DNA of 64,000 nucleotides from contig JAPWJW010000001.1 in the NCBI GenBank assembly GCA_028283825.1, positions 930,001 through 994,000 of the forward strand, given 5' to 3'. Positions 17,015 through 25,290 of the stretch are shown here, piece by piece (positions within the stretch are counted from its first letter, which is position 1; each line of letters begins with the position of its first letter). Made by a program: the position numbers and the translations under genes. The DNA comes from Azospirillaceae bacterium (GTDB lineage: Bacteria; Pseudomonadota; Alphaproteobacteria; Azospirillales; Azospirillaceae). The notes beneath the pieces are model-generated. The model had not been told where the DNA came from and did not search any database. It was given only the letters and a program-made list of their open reading frames with translations.

Positions 17015-18054
17015 AGGCCCACTTCCTTCCAGGCCGCGTCCACCGCCGTCGTGGCGGCGGCCCCGTATTTCCTGGCGACATCGCGCGTGGCGGCGGCGGC
17101 CTCCGCGAAATCGGACGACGCCTTCAGCCGGGTGGTCAGCACCTCATACCAGATCGGGCCCGCCACCTCCCACGCCTTGCCGCCGATCTTGGTGGCCGCC
17201 AGGTAGAAGGCGTGGTTGGGGATGCCGGAATTGATGTGGACGCCCTGATTGTCGTCCGACCCGCTGTAATAATCCTTCATGGTGGCCGGCTGCGGGTCCT
17301 TGCCCAGGGTGGGGTCGTCATAGGCGGTGCCCGGCGCCTTCATGGACCGCAGGGCGGTGCGGTTGGTGCCGGCCTTGGGGATCAGCAGGCCCTCGCCGAT
17401 CAGCCAGTCGGCCTGGTCCGCCGTCTCGCCGGCCGCATACTGCTTGATCAGTGATCCGAAGACATCGGACATGGATTCGTTCAGGGCACCTTGCTGGGCA
17501 TTATAGTCCAGGCCGGCGGTGAATTGCGTGACGCCATGGGTCAACTCGTGGCCGATGACGTCCAGGCACTTGGTGAAGCGGTCGAACAGCTGGCCATCGC
17601 CGTCGCCATAGACCATCTGCTGGCCGTTCCAGAAGGCGTTGTCGTAGTCGGTGCTGTAATGGACGCTGCTGTCCAGGCGCATGCCCTTGTCGTCCACCGA
17701 ATTGCGCTTCAGCACGTCGAAATAGAAATCATAGGTCTGGCCGGCATAGGCGTAGGCCTCGTTCACCGCCACATCCTTGCCGTCCGGCTGTCCCTCCGAC
17801 CGCACCAGCGTGCCCGGCAGGGTACTGCCGTGCTTGGCGTCGTAGACGGTGCGCCGCTTGGTGCCCGTGCCCAGGCCGGCGAAGGCGAACTGGTTCATGC
17901 TCTCGCGCATGCCGCGCAGGCGGCCCTGGTGATACAGGTTGCGCAGGGCGCGCTGGCGCAGCGTCGGGTCCTGGGCATGGGTCGCCACATGTTCCATGAT
18001 GTGCGGCGGGATGATGAAGCAGACATGGGGGGCGCAGCCGGCGTGTGTGCACAT
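17011..18054 (-). CDS. M4-family metalloprotease (protealysin-like)
   Basis: 347 residues from the ATG at MCTHAG. There is no classical signal peptide. A short protealysin-type propeptide is marked by FIIPPHI near residue 15 and followed by the segment LRQRALRNL. The catalytic domain has VIGHELTHGVTQ (zinc ligands and general base), the third ligand Glu in ALNESMSDVFGSL, and SGIPNHAFYLAA with the later HIN motif. Protealysin-like enzymes are neutral proteases made with a removable propeptide; the export route is not obvious here. It forms an operon with the emfourin-like inhibitor. Confidence 0.9.
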   Translation of the reverse strand: MCTHAGCAPHVCFIIPPHIMEHVATHAQDPTLRQRALRNLYHQGRLRGMRESMNQFAFAGLGTGTKRRTVYDAKHGSTLPGTLVRSEGQPDGKDVAVNEAYAYAGQTYDFYFDVLKRNSVDDKGMRLDSSVHYSTDYDNAFWNGQQMVYGDGDGQLFDRFTKCLDVIGHELTHGVTQFTAGLDYNAQQGALNESMSDVFGSLIKQYAAGETADQADWLIGEGLLIPKAGTNRTALRSMKAPGTAYDDPTLGKDPQPATMKDYYSGSDDNQGVHINSGIPNHAFYLAATKIGGKAWEVAGPIWYEVLTTRLKASSDFAEAAAATRDVARKYGAAATTAVDAAWKEVGL

Positions 18055-18193
18055 GGGCGGCAAGCTCCTGCGGGGAGGCGGATCCCAAGGGTCGCACCGC
18101 ACCCGGACGGCGGGAATAGTCGCCTAGGGCCTAGTCACGGACGATCCACAAAGGTTGCGACAATCTTCACCACTTCCCCGATGCTTTACACCT

Positions 18194-18799
18194 TCAGGCG
18201 AAGGCCTGCGCCGCCGTCAGATCTTCCGGCGTGTTGACGTTGAAGAACGGGTCCACCGGCACGGCGGGGAAATCGGCCTCCGCCACCGGGTGGCGGGCCA
18301 GGAAGGCGTTGACCCGGCGCATGTCCTCCACCGCCAGCGCATGCCGCAGGTCGGCCGCCAGCGCCACCGGCCACAAGGCCACCACCGGGTGCCGCCGCCC
18401 GGCGGAGGCGGCACAGGCGATGCCGTTCCGGGGGGCGATGGTCGCCAGCCTTCCCGCCAGGTTCCAGGGCAGGAAGGGGCAGTCGCCGGGCACGCTCAGC
18501 ACATAGGCGTAGCCGCCCTGGTTCACCGCGTGCTCCAGGCCCGCCAGCACACCCGCCAGCGGCCCCGGGTGCCCCGCCACCGTGTCGGGCAGGATGGGCA
18601 GATCGAAGCCGCGATAGCGGGCGGGGTCGCCGTTGGCGTTCAGCGCCATATCCGTCACCTGCGGGGCCAGCCGGTCGCGCACGTGGGCCAGCAGGGGCCG
18701 CCCCGCCAGGGTCAGCAGGGGCTTGTCCACCGCCGCCGCTTCACTGCCGCCAAAGCGGCGGGCCAGGCCGCCGGCCAGGATCAGGCCAAGGATGCGCAT
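18194..18799 (-). CDS. mobA: Molybdenum cofactor guanylyltransferase MobA
   Basis: 201 residues. The nucleotidyltransferase signature LILAGGLARRFGG at the N-terminus, DKPLLTLAGRPLL, and VPGDCPFLP mark MobA, which joins GMP to molybdopterin to give the MGD cofactor. PFFNVNTPEDL near the end is also typical. It is the last gene of a leftward group, 12 bases after the glycerate kinase, and partners functionally with mobB and moeA nearby. Confidence 0.92.
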   Translation of the reverse strand: MRILGLILAGGLARRFGGSEAAAVDKPLLTLAGRPLLAHVRDRLAPQVTDMALNANGDPARYRGFDLPILPDTVAGHPGPLAGVLAGLEHAVNQGGYAYVLSVPGDCPFLPWNLAGRLATIAPRNGIACAASAGRRHPVVALWPVALAADLRHALAVEDMRRVNAFLARHPVAEADFPAVPVDPFFNVNTPEDLTAAQAFA

Positions 18800-18811
18800 G
18801 GGGCCGGGCTT

Positions 18812-20101
18812 TCAGGGAATGTAGAGGGCGCGGAAGTCGTTCACGTTGGTGCGGGTGGGGCCCGTCACCACCAGGTCGTCCAGCGCCTGGAAAAAGCCGT
18901 AGCCGTCGTTGTTGGCCAGGAAGGCCGCCGCATCCATGCCTAGGCTTCCCGCCCGTTTCAGCGTGTCGGGACGCAGCAGGGCGCCGGCGTTGTCCTCCGT
19001 CCCGTCTATGCCGTCGGTATCGCAGGCCAGGCCCCAGATGGCTTCGCCGGCGGCGGCCGACTCCTTCAGCGCCAGGGCCAGGCCCAGCAGGAACTCCACG
19101 TTGCGGCCGCCCCGGCCCTGGCCGCGCACGGTCACGCTGGTCTCCCCACCCGACAGCAGGACGCAGGGGCGGGGCAGGGGCTGGCCGTGGCGCAGGCAGC
19201 CCCGGGCGATGCCGGCGTGCACCTTCGCCACCTCCGCCGCCTCGCCCTCCAGGTCATCGCCCAGCACCAGGGGCGTGACGCCGGCGGCGCGCGCCACCTC
19301 GGCCGCGGCGTTCAGCGCCTGGATGGGTGTTGCCGCCAGGATGTGGCGGGTGTGCGGCAGGCTGCCGGGCTTGGGCGATTCATTGGTCGGGTCAAACAGC
19401 GCCGCCGCGATGCTGGGGGCCGGGGTGATGCCGTACTTGGCCAGCACGGCGCGGGCGTCGGCCAGGGTGGTGGCATCCGGCACGGTGGGGCCCGACGCGA
19501 TGGTGCCGGGATCGTCGCCCGGCACGTCGGATACCGCCAGGGTCACCACCGGCGCCTTGCTGGCGGCGGCCAGGCGCCCGCCCTTGAAGCGCGACAGGTG
19601 CTTGCGCACCGTGTTGATCTCGCCGATGGCGGCACCGCTGCGCAGCAGGGCCTTGGTCAGGGCCTGCTTGTCGGCCAGGCTGACGCCAGGGGCCGGCGCC
19701 ACCATCAGTGCCGACCCGCCGCCCGACAGCAGGCACAGCAGCAGATCGTCCGGCGTCAGTTCTGCGGCCAGATCCAGGGCCCGGGCGGCCGCCTTCATCC
19801 CCGCCTCGTCCGGCGTGGGGTGGGCGGCCTCGATCAGGGTGATGCGCTTCAGGTCCAGGCCGTGGTGATAGCGGGTGACGGCCAGGCCGGACAGGGGGGC
19901 CTCGCCCCAGGCCTGTTCCGCCACGGCGGCCATGGCGGCCGCCCCCTTGCCGGCGGCGATCGCCAGGGTGCGGCCCTTGGGACGGGGCAGGGCCCCGGGC
20001 GTCAGCAGGCGGGGCAGGATGTGGTCGGCGGAAACGGCGTCCAGGCCCGCCTGGAACAGGCGGCGCAGGAAGGCGGCGGGATCTTTTGCGGCATCGGTCA
20101 T
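18812..20101 (-). CDS. Glycerate 2-kinase (MOFRL/TtuD type)
   Basis: 429 residues. The N-terminal glycerate kinase domain shows RTLAIAAGKGAAAMAAVAEQ and CLLSGGGSALMV, and the C-terminal MOFRL domain shows VLLSGGETSVTVRGQGRGGRN and ACDTDGIDGTEDNAGA. The reaction is ATP-dependent phosphorylation of D-glycerate to 2-phosphoglycerate, linking glyoxylate or tartrate breakdown to glycolysis. Older annotations call such proteins hydroxypyruvate reductase. Its start overlaps the upstream PEBP gene by four bases, and a HexR-type regulator heads the group. Confidence 0.9.
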   Translation of the reverse strand: MTDAAKDPAAFLRRLFQAGLDAVSADHILPRLLTPGALPRPKGRTLAIAAGKGAAAMAAVAEQAWGEAPLSGLAVTRYHHGLDLKRITLIEAAHPTPDEAGMKAAARALDLAAELTPDDLLLCLLSGGGSALMVAPAPGVSLADKQALTKALLRSGAAIGEINTVRKHLSRFKGGRLAAASKAPVVTLAVSDVPGDDPGTIASGPTVPDATTLADARAVLAKYGITPAPSIAAALFDPTNESPKPGSLPHTRHILAATPIQALNAAAEVARAAGVTPLVLGDDLEGEAAEVAKVHAGIARGCLRHGQPLPRPCVLLSGGETSVTVRGQGRGGRNVEFLLGLALALKESAAAGEAIWGLACDTDGIDGTEDNAGALLRPDTLKRAGSLGMDAAAFLANNDGYGFFQALDDLVVTGPTRTNVNDFRALYIP

Positions 20102-20922
20102 GGCTTTGGGGCGTCTCCCGATGGTTGTTGGGCTTGGGACGCGGGTGCGGGCGCGGCTGGCGCTGCCGCCGGGGCCGCGTCCGGCCTGTTCTCCGGTGGC
20201 TTGGCCTCCACCTTGGACGGAAGGGCCTTGGCCTCGCTACCCTTGCTTTCGCCCGACTTACCTTCTGGGGGCTTGCCCTCGGTCGGCTTTTTCCCGGCCT
20301 CTTTGCCGTCCCCCTCTTTCTTCCCGGCGTCCTTCTTGTCCGGCGGCGCGTCCACGCGGGTGCCGCGCGCCATCATGCGCCCCTTGCCCAGGGCGTGGGA
20401 CAGCACCAGGGTTTCCAGCGACCCTGCCCGCTGGTTGGGGCTGAGATCCAGCGTGGCCTGGTTCAGGGCATAGATGGTGAAGGTATAGTGATGGGTTTCC
20501 CCCGCCGGCGGGCAGGGGCCGCCATATCCCGGGGCGCCGTAATCGTTCTCGGACTGGACGGCGCCGGCGGGCAGGGCCTTGCCGTCCGGCTGGCCGGCAC
20601 CGGCGGGCAGGCTGTGGACGCCGGCCGGAATGTTGAACACCAGCCATTGGCGGAAGCCCTTGCGGCTTTCCACGTCCATCATCACCAGGGCGAAGCCGCG
20701 CGTCGCCGGGGTTTCGCCGCCCCAGCGCAGGGCCGGCGATCGGTTGGCGCCGCCGCAGCCGTCGGCGTTCCAGGCCTGGGCCGCCGCCAGCTGGCCGTCG
20801 GCGCCCACGTCCGGGCTGTTGATCCACATGTCGGCGCGGGCGTCGCGGGCCCCGAGACAGGAACCGAGGGCGAGAAGGGCGGCGGCGCAAAGGGCCGTCC
20901 GCTTTCTTCCACCGGCCGGCAT
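20098..20922 (-). CDS. YbhB/YbcL-family PEBP-like protein with a charged tail
   Basis: 274 residues. A signal peptide occupies about residues 1-30 (ending ARA), so it is periplasmic or secreted. The PEBP fold is indicated by SPALRWGGETPATRGFALVMMDVE, YGAPGYGGPCPPAG and HHYTFTIYALN. After about residue 190 there is an unusual Lys/Glu/Gly/Pro-rich tail (KKDAGKKEGDGKEAGKKP) absent from typical family members. Raf-kinase-inhibitor naming is historical; the bacterial role is unclear. It lies between the glycerate kinase and the HexR-type regulator with almost no gaps. Confidence 0.8.
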   Translation of the reverse strand: MPAGGRKRTALCAAALLALGSCLGARDARADMWINSPDVGADGQLAAAQAWNADGCGGANRSPALRWGGETPATRGFALVMMDVESRKGFRQWLVFNIPAGVHSLPAGAGQPDGKALPAGAVQSENDYGAPGYGGPCPPAGETHHYTFTIYALNQATLDLSPNQRAGSLETLVLSHALGKGRMMARGTRVDAPPDKKDAGKKEGDGKEAGKKPTEGKPPEGKSGESKGSEAKALPSKVEAKPPENRPDAAPAAAPAAPAPASQAQQPSGDAPKP

Positions 20923-20924
20923 GG

Positions 20925-21767
20925 TCAGACCTGCTCGGCCAGGCGGCGTTCGCGCAAGGGGCGCTTCACCCTGGCCAGGTTCTCGCCCAGCGCCGTGCCG
21001 TGGCGCAGGGCCACCGCCACCTGCAGCACGTCGATCACCGCCAGGTGCGACAGGCGCGAGGTGCGGGGGGTGTAGATGCTGGTGTCCTCATCCACGTCCA
21101 CCAGCAGGGGCACGGTGGCGCGTTCGGCCAGGGGCGATCCGCCCGAGGTGATGGCCACCACGGCGGCCCCGCCGTCCAGCGCCAGGTCGACCGAGCGCAG
21201 CAGCTCGCGCGTGCGCCCGGTGTGGGAAATGGCGATGACCGCCCCGTCGGCACCCAGGATGCTGGCCGCCATGGCCTGCACGTGCACGTCGCTGTGGGCG
21301 ATGACGGGGATGCCCAGGCGGAAGAACTTGTTCTGCGCGTCCAGCGCCACGACGCCCGAGGCGCCGAAGCCGTAGATCTCGATGCGCCGGGCCGCCGCCA
21401 GCAGGTCCACCGCCCGGCCGAGGTTTTCCGTGTTCAACTGGTTGCGCATGCGGGAAAAGGCGCTGATGGCCCGGCCGATGACCTTGGCCGCCACCTCCGC
21501 CACCGGGTCGTCGGGCATCAGGTCCGCGTCCACGAACGGCGTGCCGGTGGCCAGATCCTGCGCCAGGCGCAGCTTGAAGTCCTGGTACCCGCTGCACCCG
21601 ATGGACCGGCAGAAGCGCACCACGGTGGGCTGGCTCACGTCCGCCTCGCGCGCCACCTCCGCCACCGAGGCGGTGACGACGGCATGCGGCCGCTTCAGGA
21701 CGATTTCCGCGATCTTGCGTTCCGATGGCCGCAGGCCTTCCATCATCCCGCGTATGCGACCCAGCAT
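20925..21767 (-). CDS. hexR: RpiR-family transcriptional regulator (HexR-like)
   Basis: 280 residues. The N-terminal HTH has SERKIAEIVLKRPHAVVTASVAEVAREADVSQ and PTVVRFCRSIG. The C-terminal SIS domain has EIYGFGASGVVALDAQNKFFRLG and VIAISHTGRTRELL, very close to HexR. HexR represses Entner-Doudoroff and central-carbon genes and is released by KDPG. A TGTAGT-N3-ATTACG element 100 bases upstream resembles a HexR site, suggesting autoregulation. It heads the leftward hexR-PEBP-glycerate kinase-mobA group. Confidence 0.82.
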   Translation of the reverse strand: MLGRIRGMMEGLRPSERKIAEIVLKRPHAVVTASVAEVAREADVSQPTVVRFCRSIGCSGYQDFKLRLAQDLATGTPFVDADLMPDDPVAEVAAKVIGRAISAFSRMRNQLNTENLGRAVDLLAAARRIEIYGFGASGVVALDAQNKFFRLGIPVIAHSDVHVQAMAASILGADGAVIAISHTGRTRELLRSVDLALDGGAAVVAITSGGSPLAERATVPLLVDVDEDTSIYTPRTSRLSHLAVIDVLQVAVALRHGTALGENLARVKRPLRERRLAEQV

Positions 21768-21867
21768 GAACTAACCCCCGACCCTGCCGATGATGGAAAC
21801 CCCGGGCCGATCCGGCCGCCCGGGCCATGGTGGCAGGCGGTCCTGGGCGGCGGGTGGTTTCCGTGCT

Positions 21868-21882
21868 TGTAGTGAAATTACG
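21868..21882. promoter_or_regulatory. HexR-like operator upstream of the regulator gene
   Basis: TGTAGTGAAATTACG is an imperfect dyad similar to the TGTARTT...YTACA sites known for HexR. It lies 100 bases upstream of the hexR-like start on the promoter side. Binding is an inference. Confidence 0.4.
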
Positions 21883-22365
21883 TAAATGCCGCGATCCTGT
21901 CACGCTCACAGTGTGCATGGTGGAGAGATCGGGCCGTCGGTGTACCCCAGCCAAGGCCGGGGTGGCGCCCTAAATCCACGGTTTTATTGGATGCGCGCGG
22001 ACTATCGCCCAGGCCGGGTCCCAGTCGAATTGGTGTATCTACTAAAAGTTGTTCATCGGCTTTCACCAGCCATTACCACTTGATCTGCGGCCCGAAAGTC
22101 GTGCCGCCGACCTGTATTCCTCTGCGTGTTCGATATGCATAGGTTTATATTTTAAATATCGGCGATATATTTGATTCCTATATGGAAAGATACCCCATTC
22201 GTTCGATACAAATGTATGCTTCAGAGTCATTAATTTTTTAATTCAGTAATATTTGTTAACGGATGTTGGAATGTATTTTCAAATGACGGGCTTGTGACTC
22301 ATAAATCCATTAACATCATGGACTTATAAATCATTCGTATAGGAATAATCGGCCTGCATACCTAG

Positions 22366-22381
22366 AAAGCGCATGCGCTTT
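22366..22381. repeat. Perfect palindrome AAAGCGCATGCGCTTT
   Basis: A 16-base perfect dyad 97 bases upstream of the precursor start, followed by ATTATT. It could be a regulator site or, in RNA, a short hairpin with a U-rich tail. No known consensus is recognised. Confidence 0.45.
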
Positions 22382-22478
22382 ATTATTGGTCTGTCAATGC
22401 TTGCATTAAAGCAATGGCAGGCATAGGGTGCCGTTGCTCGTGCACAGGACTGCGTTTTCCTCAACTGGGAGAAGCAAT

Positions 22479-22811
22479 ATGCCTGATTCGAAGCTCAACC
22501 TTCAGTTATCAAGCAAGATTGAAGATCTGAAAGGCGTCCGCCTGGCCGGTGTGTCCAAACCATTGGACCAGCTGACCGTGGCGGAATTGGTGGCCTTGCG
22601 TCCTGGCGGCGGCGGCACGGAAGCCGCCGACAGTTACAGTGTCAACGCCTTCACCGACAACGTCTCGGTGTCAACATCCTCCCTCGTCGACCAGATCGGC
22701 CAGATCGCCAAGGAAAGGGCGATGCGGGCCGAGGTGGAAGATGTGAAATTGGGGTCCTTGCGTCAGCGGCTGGGAACGGTCGCGACAACCGTGGTCAAGG
22801 CCAAGGGCTGA
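22479..22811 (+). CDS. Candidate RiPP precursor peptide
   Basis: 110 residues starting at an ATG with GGGAGAAG eight bases upstream. I know no named family for it. Residues 28-46 (PLDQLTVAELVALRPGGGG) resemble leader regions that end in a Gly-rich boundary. The segment after it, about residues 47-70, is Ser/Thr/Asn/Asp/Val-rich and holds the only aromatic residues, Tyr53 and Phe58. There is no Cys, so thioether chemistry on Cys is excluded. Residues 71-110 are helical and charged. Position at the head of a four-radical-SAM operon makes a modified precursor the best reading. An accessory or recognition protein is the alternative. Confidence 0.55.
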   Translation: MPDSKLNLQLSSKIEDLKGVRLAGVSKPLDQLTVAELVALRPGGGGTEAADSYSVNAFTDNVSVSTSSLVDQIGQIAKERAMRAEVEDVKLGSLRQRLGTVATTVVKAKG

Positions 22812-22844
22812 TCCCGCGTCTCGGGCCACTCGCCCGAAAACACC

Positions 22845-22876
22845 CGCGACGGCCGCGGAAGACGGCCCGCGCTTTT
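22845..22876 (+). terminator. Hairpin after the precursor gene (possible attenuator)
   Basis: CGCG-(AC)-GGCC pairs with GGCC-CGCG around a 9-base loop and is followed by CTTTTC. It lies 34 bases after the precursor stop and before the first radical SAM gene. Partial termination here would give more precursor than enzyme message, as in many RiPP operons. Confidence 0.45.
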
Positions 22877-23015
22877 CATCTGCCAAACGCAAAACGTCCT
22901 GGAAACACGAGGTCGAGCGTGGGTTCGCGCTCGCGCGGCCTGCGTTCGACCTTTCCTATCCAACCTTGTCCTATTCAACCTTGGGCCCGTGGCCCCACCT
23001 GACGGAGGGCGCATC

Positions 23016-24086
23016 ATGTGGATGTCCGACGGTGACCTGCTCGCCTTGCAGCGGCAGGGGGAACATCACATCGGGCTTAGCCTGACGGCCGCCTGTCCCA
23101 TGACGTGCAGCCACTGCGCCGCCGCTACGGTGCCGGCCCGCGACCATGCCAAGGTGGGCATGGCCGCCGACCTGGTCGCCCGGTTCTGCGGGGAACTGCC
23201 GGCGCTGGCCGCCCGGGGCGTCACCCGTCTCAGCCTGACGGGGGGTGAGCCCATCCTGGCCCTGGGTGCGGTGGCCGACCTGTCGCGGGCGGCGCGCGCC
23301 GCCGGTGTCGCCACCACCGTGGTCACGGGCCTGTTCTGGGCCACCAGCGCCGCCTCGCGCCGCCGCATCATCGCCGCCCTGCCCGACGTGGATTGCTGGA
23401 ACATCAGCTGGGACCGCTTCCATGCCGCGTATGTGAAGCTGGCGCATGTCGTGGCGGCCGTGGGGGATCTGCGCGCCGCCGGCGTCCGTGTCACCCTGCG
23501 GGTGGCCACGGCCGGGGAGGATGATCCCCATCTGGCCGCCCTGGCGCGGGCGCTACCCGACACCGAAATCGCCGTGCAGCCCATCCTGCCCGTGGGGCGC
23601 GCCGCCGTCGACACGCCGCCGGCCACGGGGGCGGAGGAGGCGCCGCGCTGGCCCTGCCTTTCCACCGGTCCGCTGGTCATGCCCGACGGCACCGCCCGGC
23701 CCTGTTGTTCCGCCATGATGGAGGAACCGGACCATCCCTTCGCCGCGCGCACTGCGCGCGACGGGCTGGTGGCCCTGCACCGCGCCTGGCTGGACGATCC
23801 CCTGCTGCTGCTGATCCGGGCGCTGGGTTTCCGGCCGGTGCTGCGCCTGCTACGGATCCTGGCGCCGGACCATCCGCTGCTGGCCGGCACCGCGCCGCAT
23901 CCATGCGCCGTCTGCGCCACCCTGTTCCGCGACCCCGCCCTGGCGGGCCGGCTGGCGGACGCGGCACGGGCGCCCGCCCTGGCCGCCCAGGTGCGGGCCG
24001 CGGCCACCGTGATTTTCCCTGCCCCACCCACCCCGTCCCCATCGCCTGTTTCGTCCAAGGAGAGCCGCCATGCTCACGCCTCCTGA
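23016..24086 (+). CDS. Radical SAM/SPASM-like peptide-modifying enzyme 1
   Basis: 356 residues from an ATG with GGAGGG upstream. The 4Fe-4S/SAM motif CPMTCSHC gives C27, C31 and C34, followed by the SAM-binding TGGEP near residue 75. The C-terminal half has a GTARPCCS motif and a later CAVC, resembling a reduced SPASM/twitch region for one auxiliary cluster. It is paralogous to the enzymes at 24070 and 27249, sharing the order SLT-CPxxCxHC-TGGEP-STGP-CC-CxxC. It is expected to modify the upstream peptide by radical chemistry; the exact reaction is unknown. The gene overlaps the next by 17 bases. Confidence 0.85.
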   Translation: MWMSDGDLLALQRQGEHHIGLSLTAACPMTCSHCAAATVPARDHAKVGMAADLVARFCGELPALAARGVTRLSLTGGEPILALGAVADLSRAARAAGVATTVVTGLFWATSAASRRRIIAALPDVDCWNISWDRFHAAYVKLAHVVAAVGDLRAAGVRVTLRVATAGEDDPHLAALARALPDTEIAVQPILPVGRAAVDTPPATGAEEAPRWPCLSTGPLVMPDGTARPCCSAMMEEPDHPFAARTARDGLVALHRAWLDDPLLLLIRALGFRPVLRLLRILAPDHPLLAGTAPHPCAVCATLFRDPALAGRLADAARAPALAAQVRAAATVIFPAPPTPSPSPVSSKESRHAHAS

Positions 24087-25290
24087 ACCCCTCTCCGGCC
24101 TTGCCCCTCCCGGCTTGCCGGCGGCGGACATGCCCGATCCGCGCACCACCATGACATTGACCGAGCTGGCTGACTTCCAGGCCATCGCCGGGCACCACAT
24201 CACCTTCAGCCTGACGCTGGCCTGCCCGTTGCGCTGCACCCATTGCATCGTCAGCGCCTCGCCGGACCTGAAGCACACCACCATGCCGGTGGCGGTGGCC
24301 CAGGCCTACGCCGACCAGATGCCGGCGCTGGCGGCGGCCGGCATCCGCAGCCTGAGCTTCACCGGCGGGGAACCCTTCCTGGCGCGTGAGCAGGTGAAGC
24401 TGCTGACGGAAAGTGCCGCGGCCAATGGCATCAAGTCCGGCGTCGTCACCGCCGGCCATTGGGGCAAAAGCCCGACGCTGGCCCGCCGCCTGGTGGAAGA
24501 ATTCCGGGGCATCACCAACTGGGACATCTCCATCGACAGTTACCACCTGGACTGGATCGAGCTGGGAACCGTGGTGAACGCCATCGAGGCGGCGCGCGAC
24601 GCCGGCCGGCGGGTCACCGTGCGTTACAGCTACAACGACCCGCCCACCGACGCCGACCGTGACATCTGGGCCGCCATCCACGACATCGCCGGCGTGGAGA
24701 TCGCCTCGCAACGGGTGCGGACGGAAGGGCGGGCCCGCGACCTGGCCCTGGAGGCGCCGCACCGCTATTCCCCCTGGGTCAAACCCTGCCTGACCCAGGG
24801 CATGGTGGTGCGTTACGACGGCAGCATCGCCCCCTGCTGCCTGAACCTGGTGGAGGCGCGGGAACATCCCTTCCAGTTCGGCGACGCCCGGACGCGGCCC
24901 CTGGCCGACCTGCACCGCGATTTCCTGTCCCATCCGCTGTTGCAGCTGATCCGCGTCCTGGGCTTCTCGGAAGTGTGGACCTGGCTGCGCGATGACGGTC
25001 TGGACGCCCTGGTGCCGGAGGAATTGCCGGACGATTCCTGCGACCTGTGCAGCCTGCTGATGCGCAAGCCGGCCGTCGCCGCCTACCTGGCGGAACGGGC
25101 GGCGCGGCCGGAGGTGGAGGCCCGCATCGCCTTGCTGGCCAGCCGGGTGCTGGGCGAACACACCATGGCGCTGCACCTGGTCCGCCGCTGGCGGGAGGCG
25201 CCGGACAGCCGGCCGCCCGGCTTCGCGGATTTCGATGACTATGTCGCGGCGGTCGCCGGGGAGGAGGTGGGCCATGCCCGTGCCAACTGA
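24070..25290 (+). CDS. Radical SAM/SPASM-like peptide-modifying enzyme 2
   Basis: 406 residues from an ATG behind AAGGAG. CPLRCTHC places the cluster Cys at 52, 56 and 59, followed by SFTGGEPFL. The C-terminal region carries GSIAPCCLNLVE and CDLC, matching enzyme 1. SIDSYHLDWIELG in the barrel is a conserved spot in this set. It overlaps its neighbours at both ends by 17 bases, so the locus is translationally coupled. It probably acts on the same precursor; whether the three paralogues act on different residues or form heteromers cannot be told. Confidence 0.85.
   Translation: MLTPPEPLSGLAPPGLPAADMPDPRTTMTLTELADFQAIAGHHITFSLTLACPLRCTHCIVSASPDLKHTTMPVAVAQAYADQMPALAAAGIRSLSFTGGEPFLAREQVKLLTESAAANGIKSGVVTAGHWGKSPTLARRLVEEFRGITNWDISIDSYHLDWIELGTVVNAIEAARDAGRRVTVRYSYNDPPTDADRDIWAAIHDIAGVEIASQRVRTEGRARDLALEAPHRYSPWVKPCLTQGMVVRYDGSIAPCCLNLVEAREHPFQFGDARTRPLADLHRDFLSHPLLQLIRVLGFSEVWTWLRDDGLDALVPEELPDDSCDLCSLLMRKPAVAAYLAERAARPEVEARIALLASRVLGEHTMALHLVRRWREAPDSRPPGFADFDDYVAAVAGEEVGHARAN

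Larger units (their letters stand above)
21768..22478. other. Intergenic region with an AT-rich leader before the RiPP locus
   Basis: 711 bases without a credible gene. From about 22,090 to 22,420 base composition drops sharply to AT-rich, with runs such as TTAATTTTTTAATTC, unlike the GC-rich surroundings. It contains a perfect 16-base palindrome at 22366-22381. It probably holds the promoter and a long untranslated leader of the radical SAM peptide operon, and the composition hints at acquisition by transfer or a silencer-bound control region. Confidence 0.5.
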
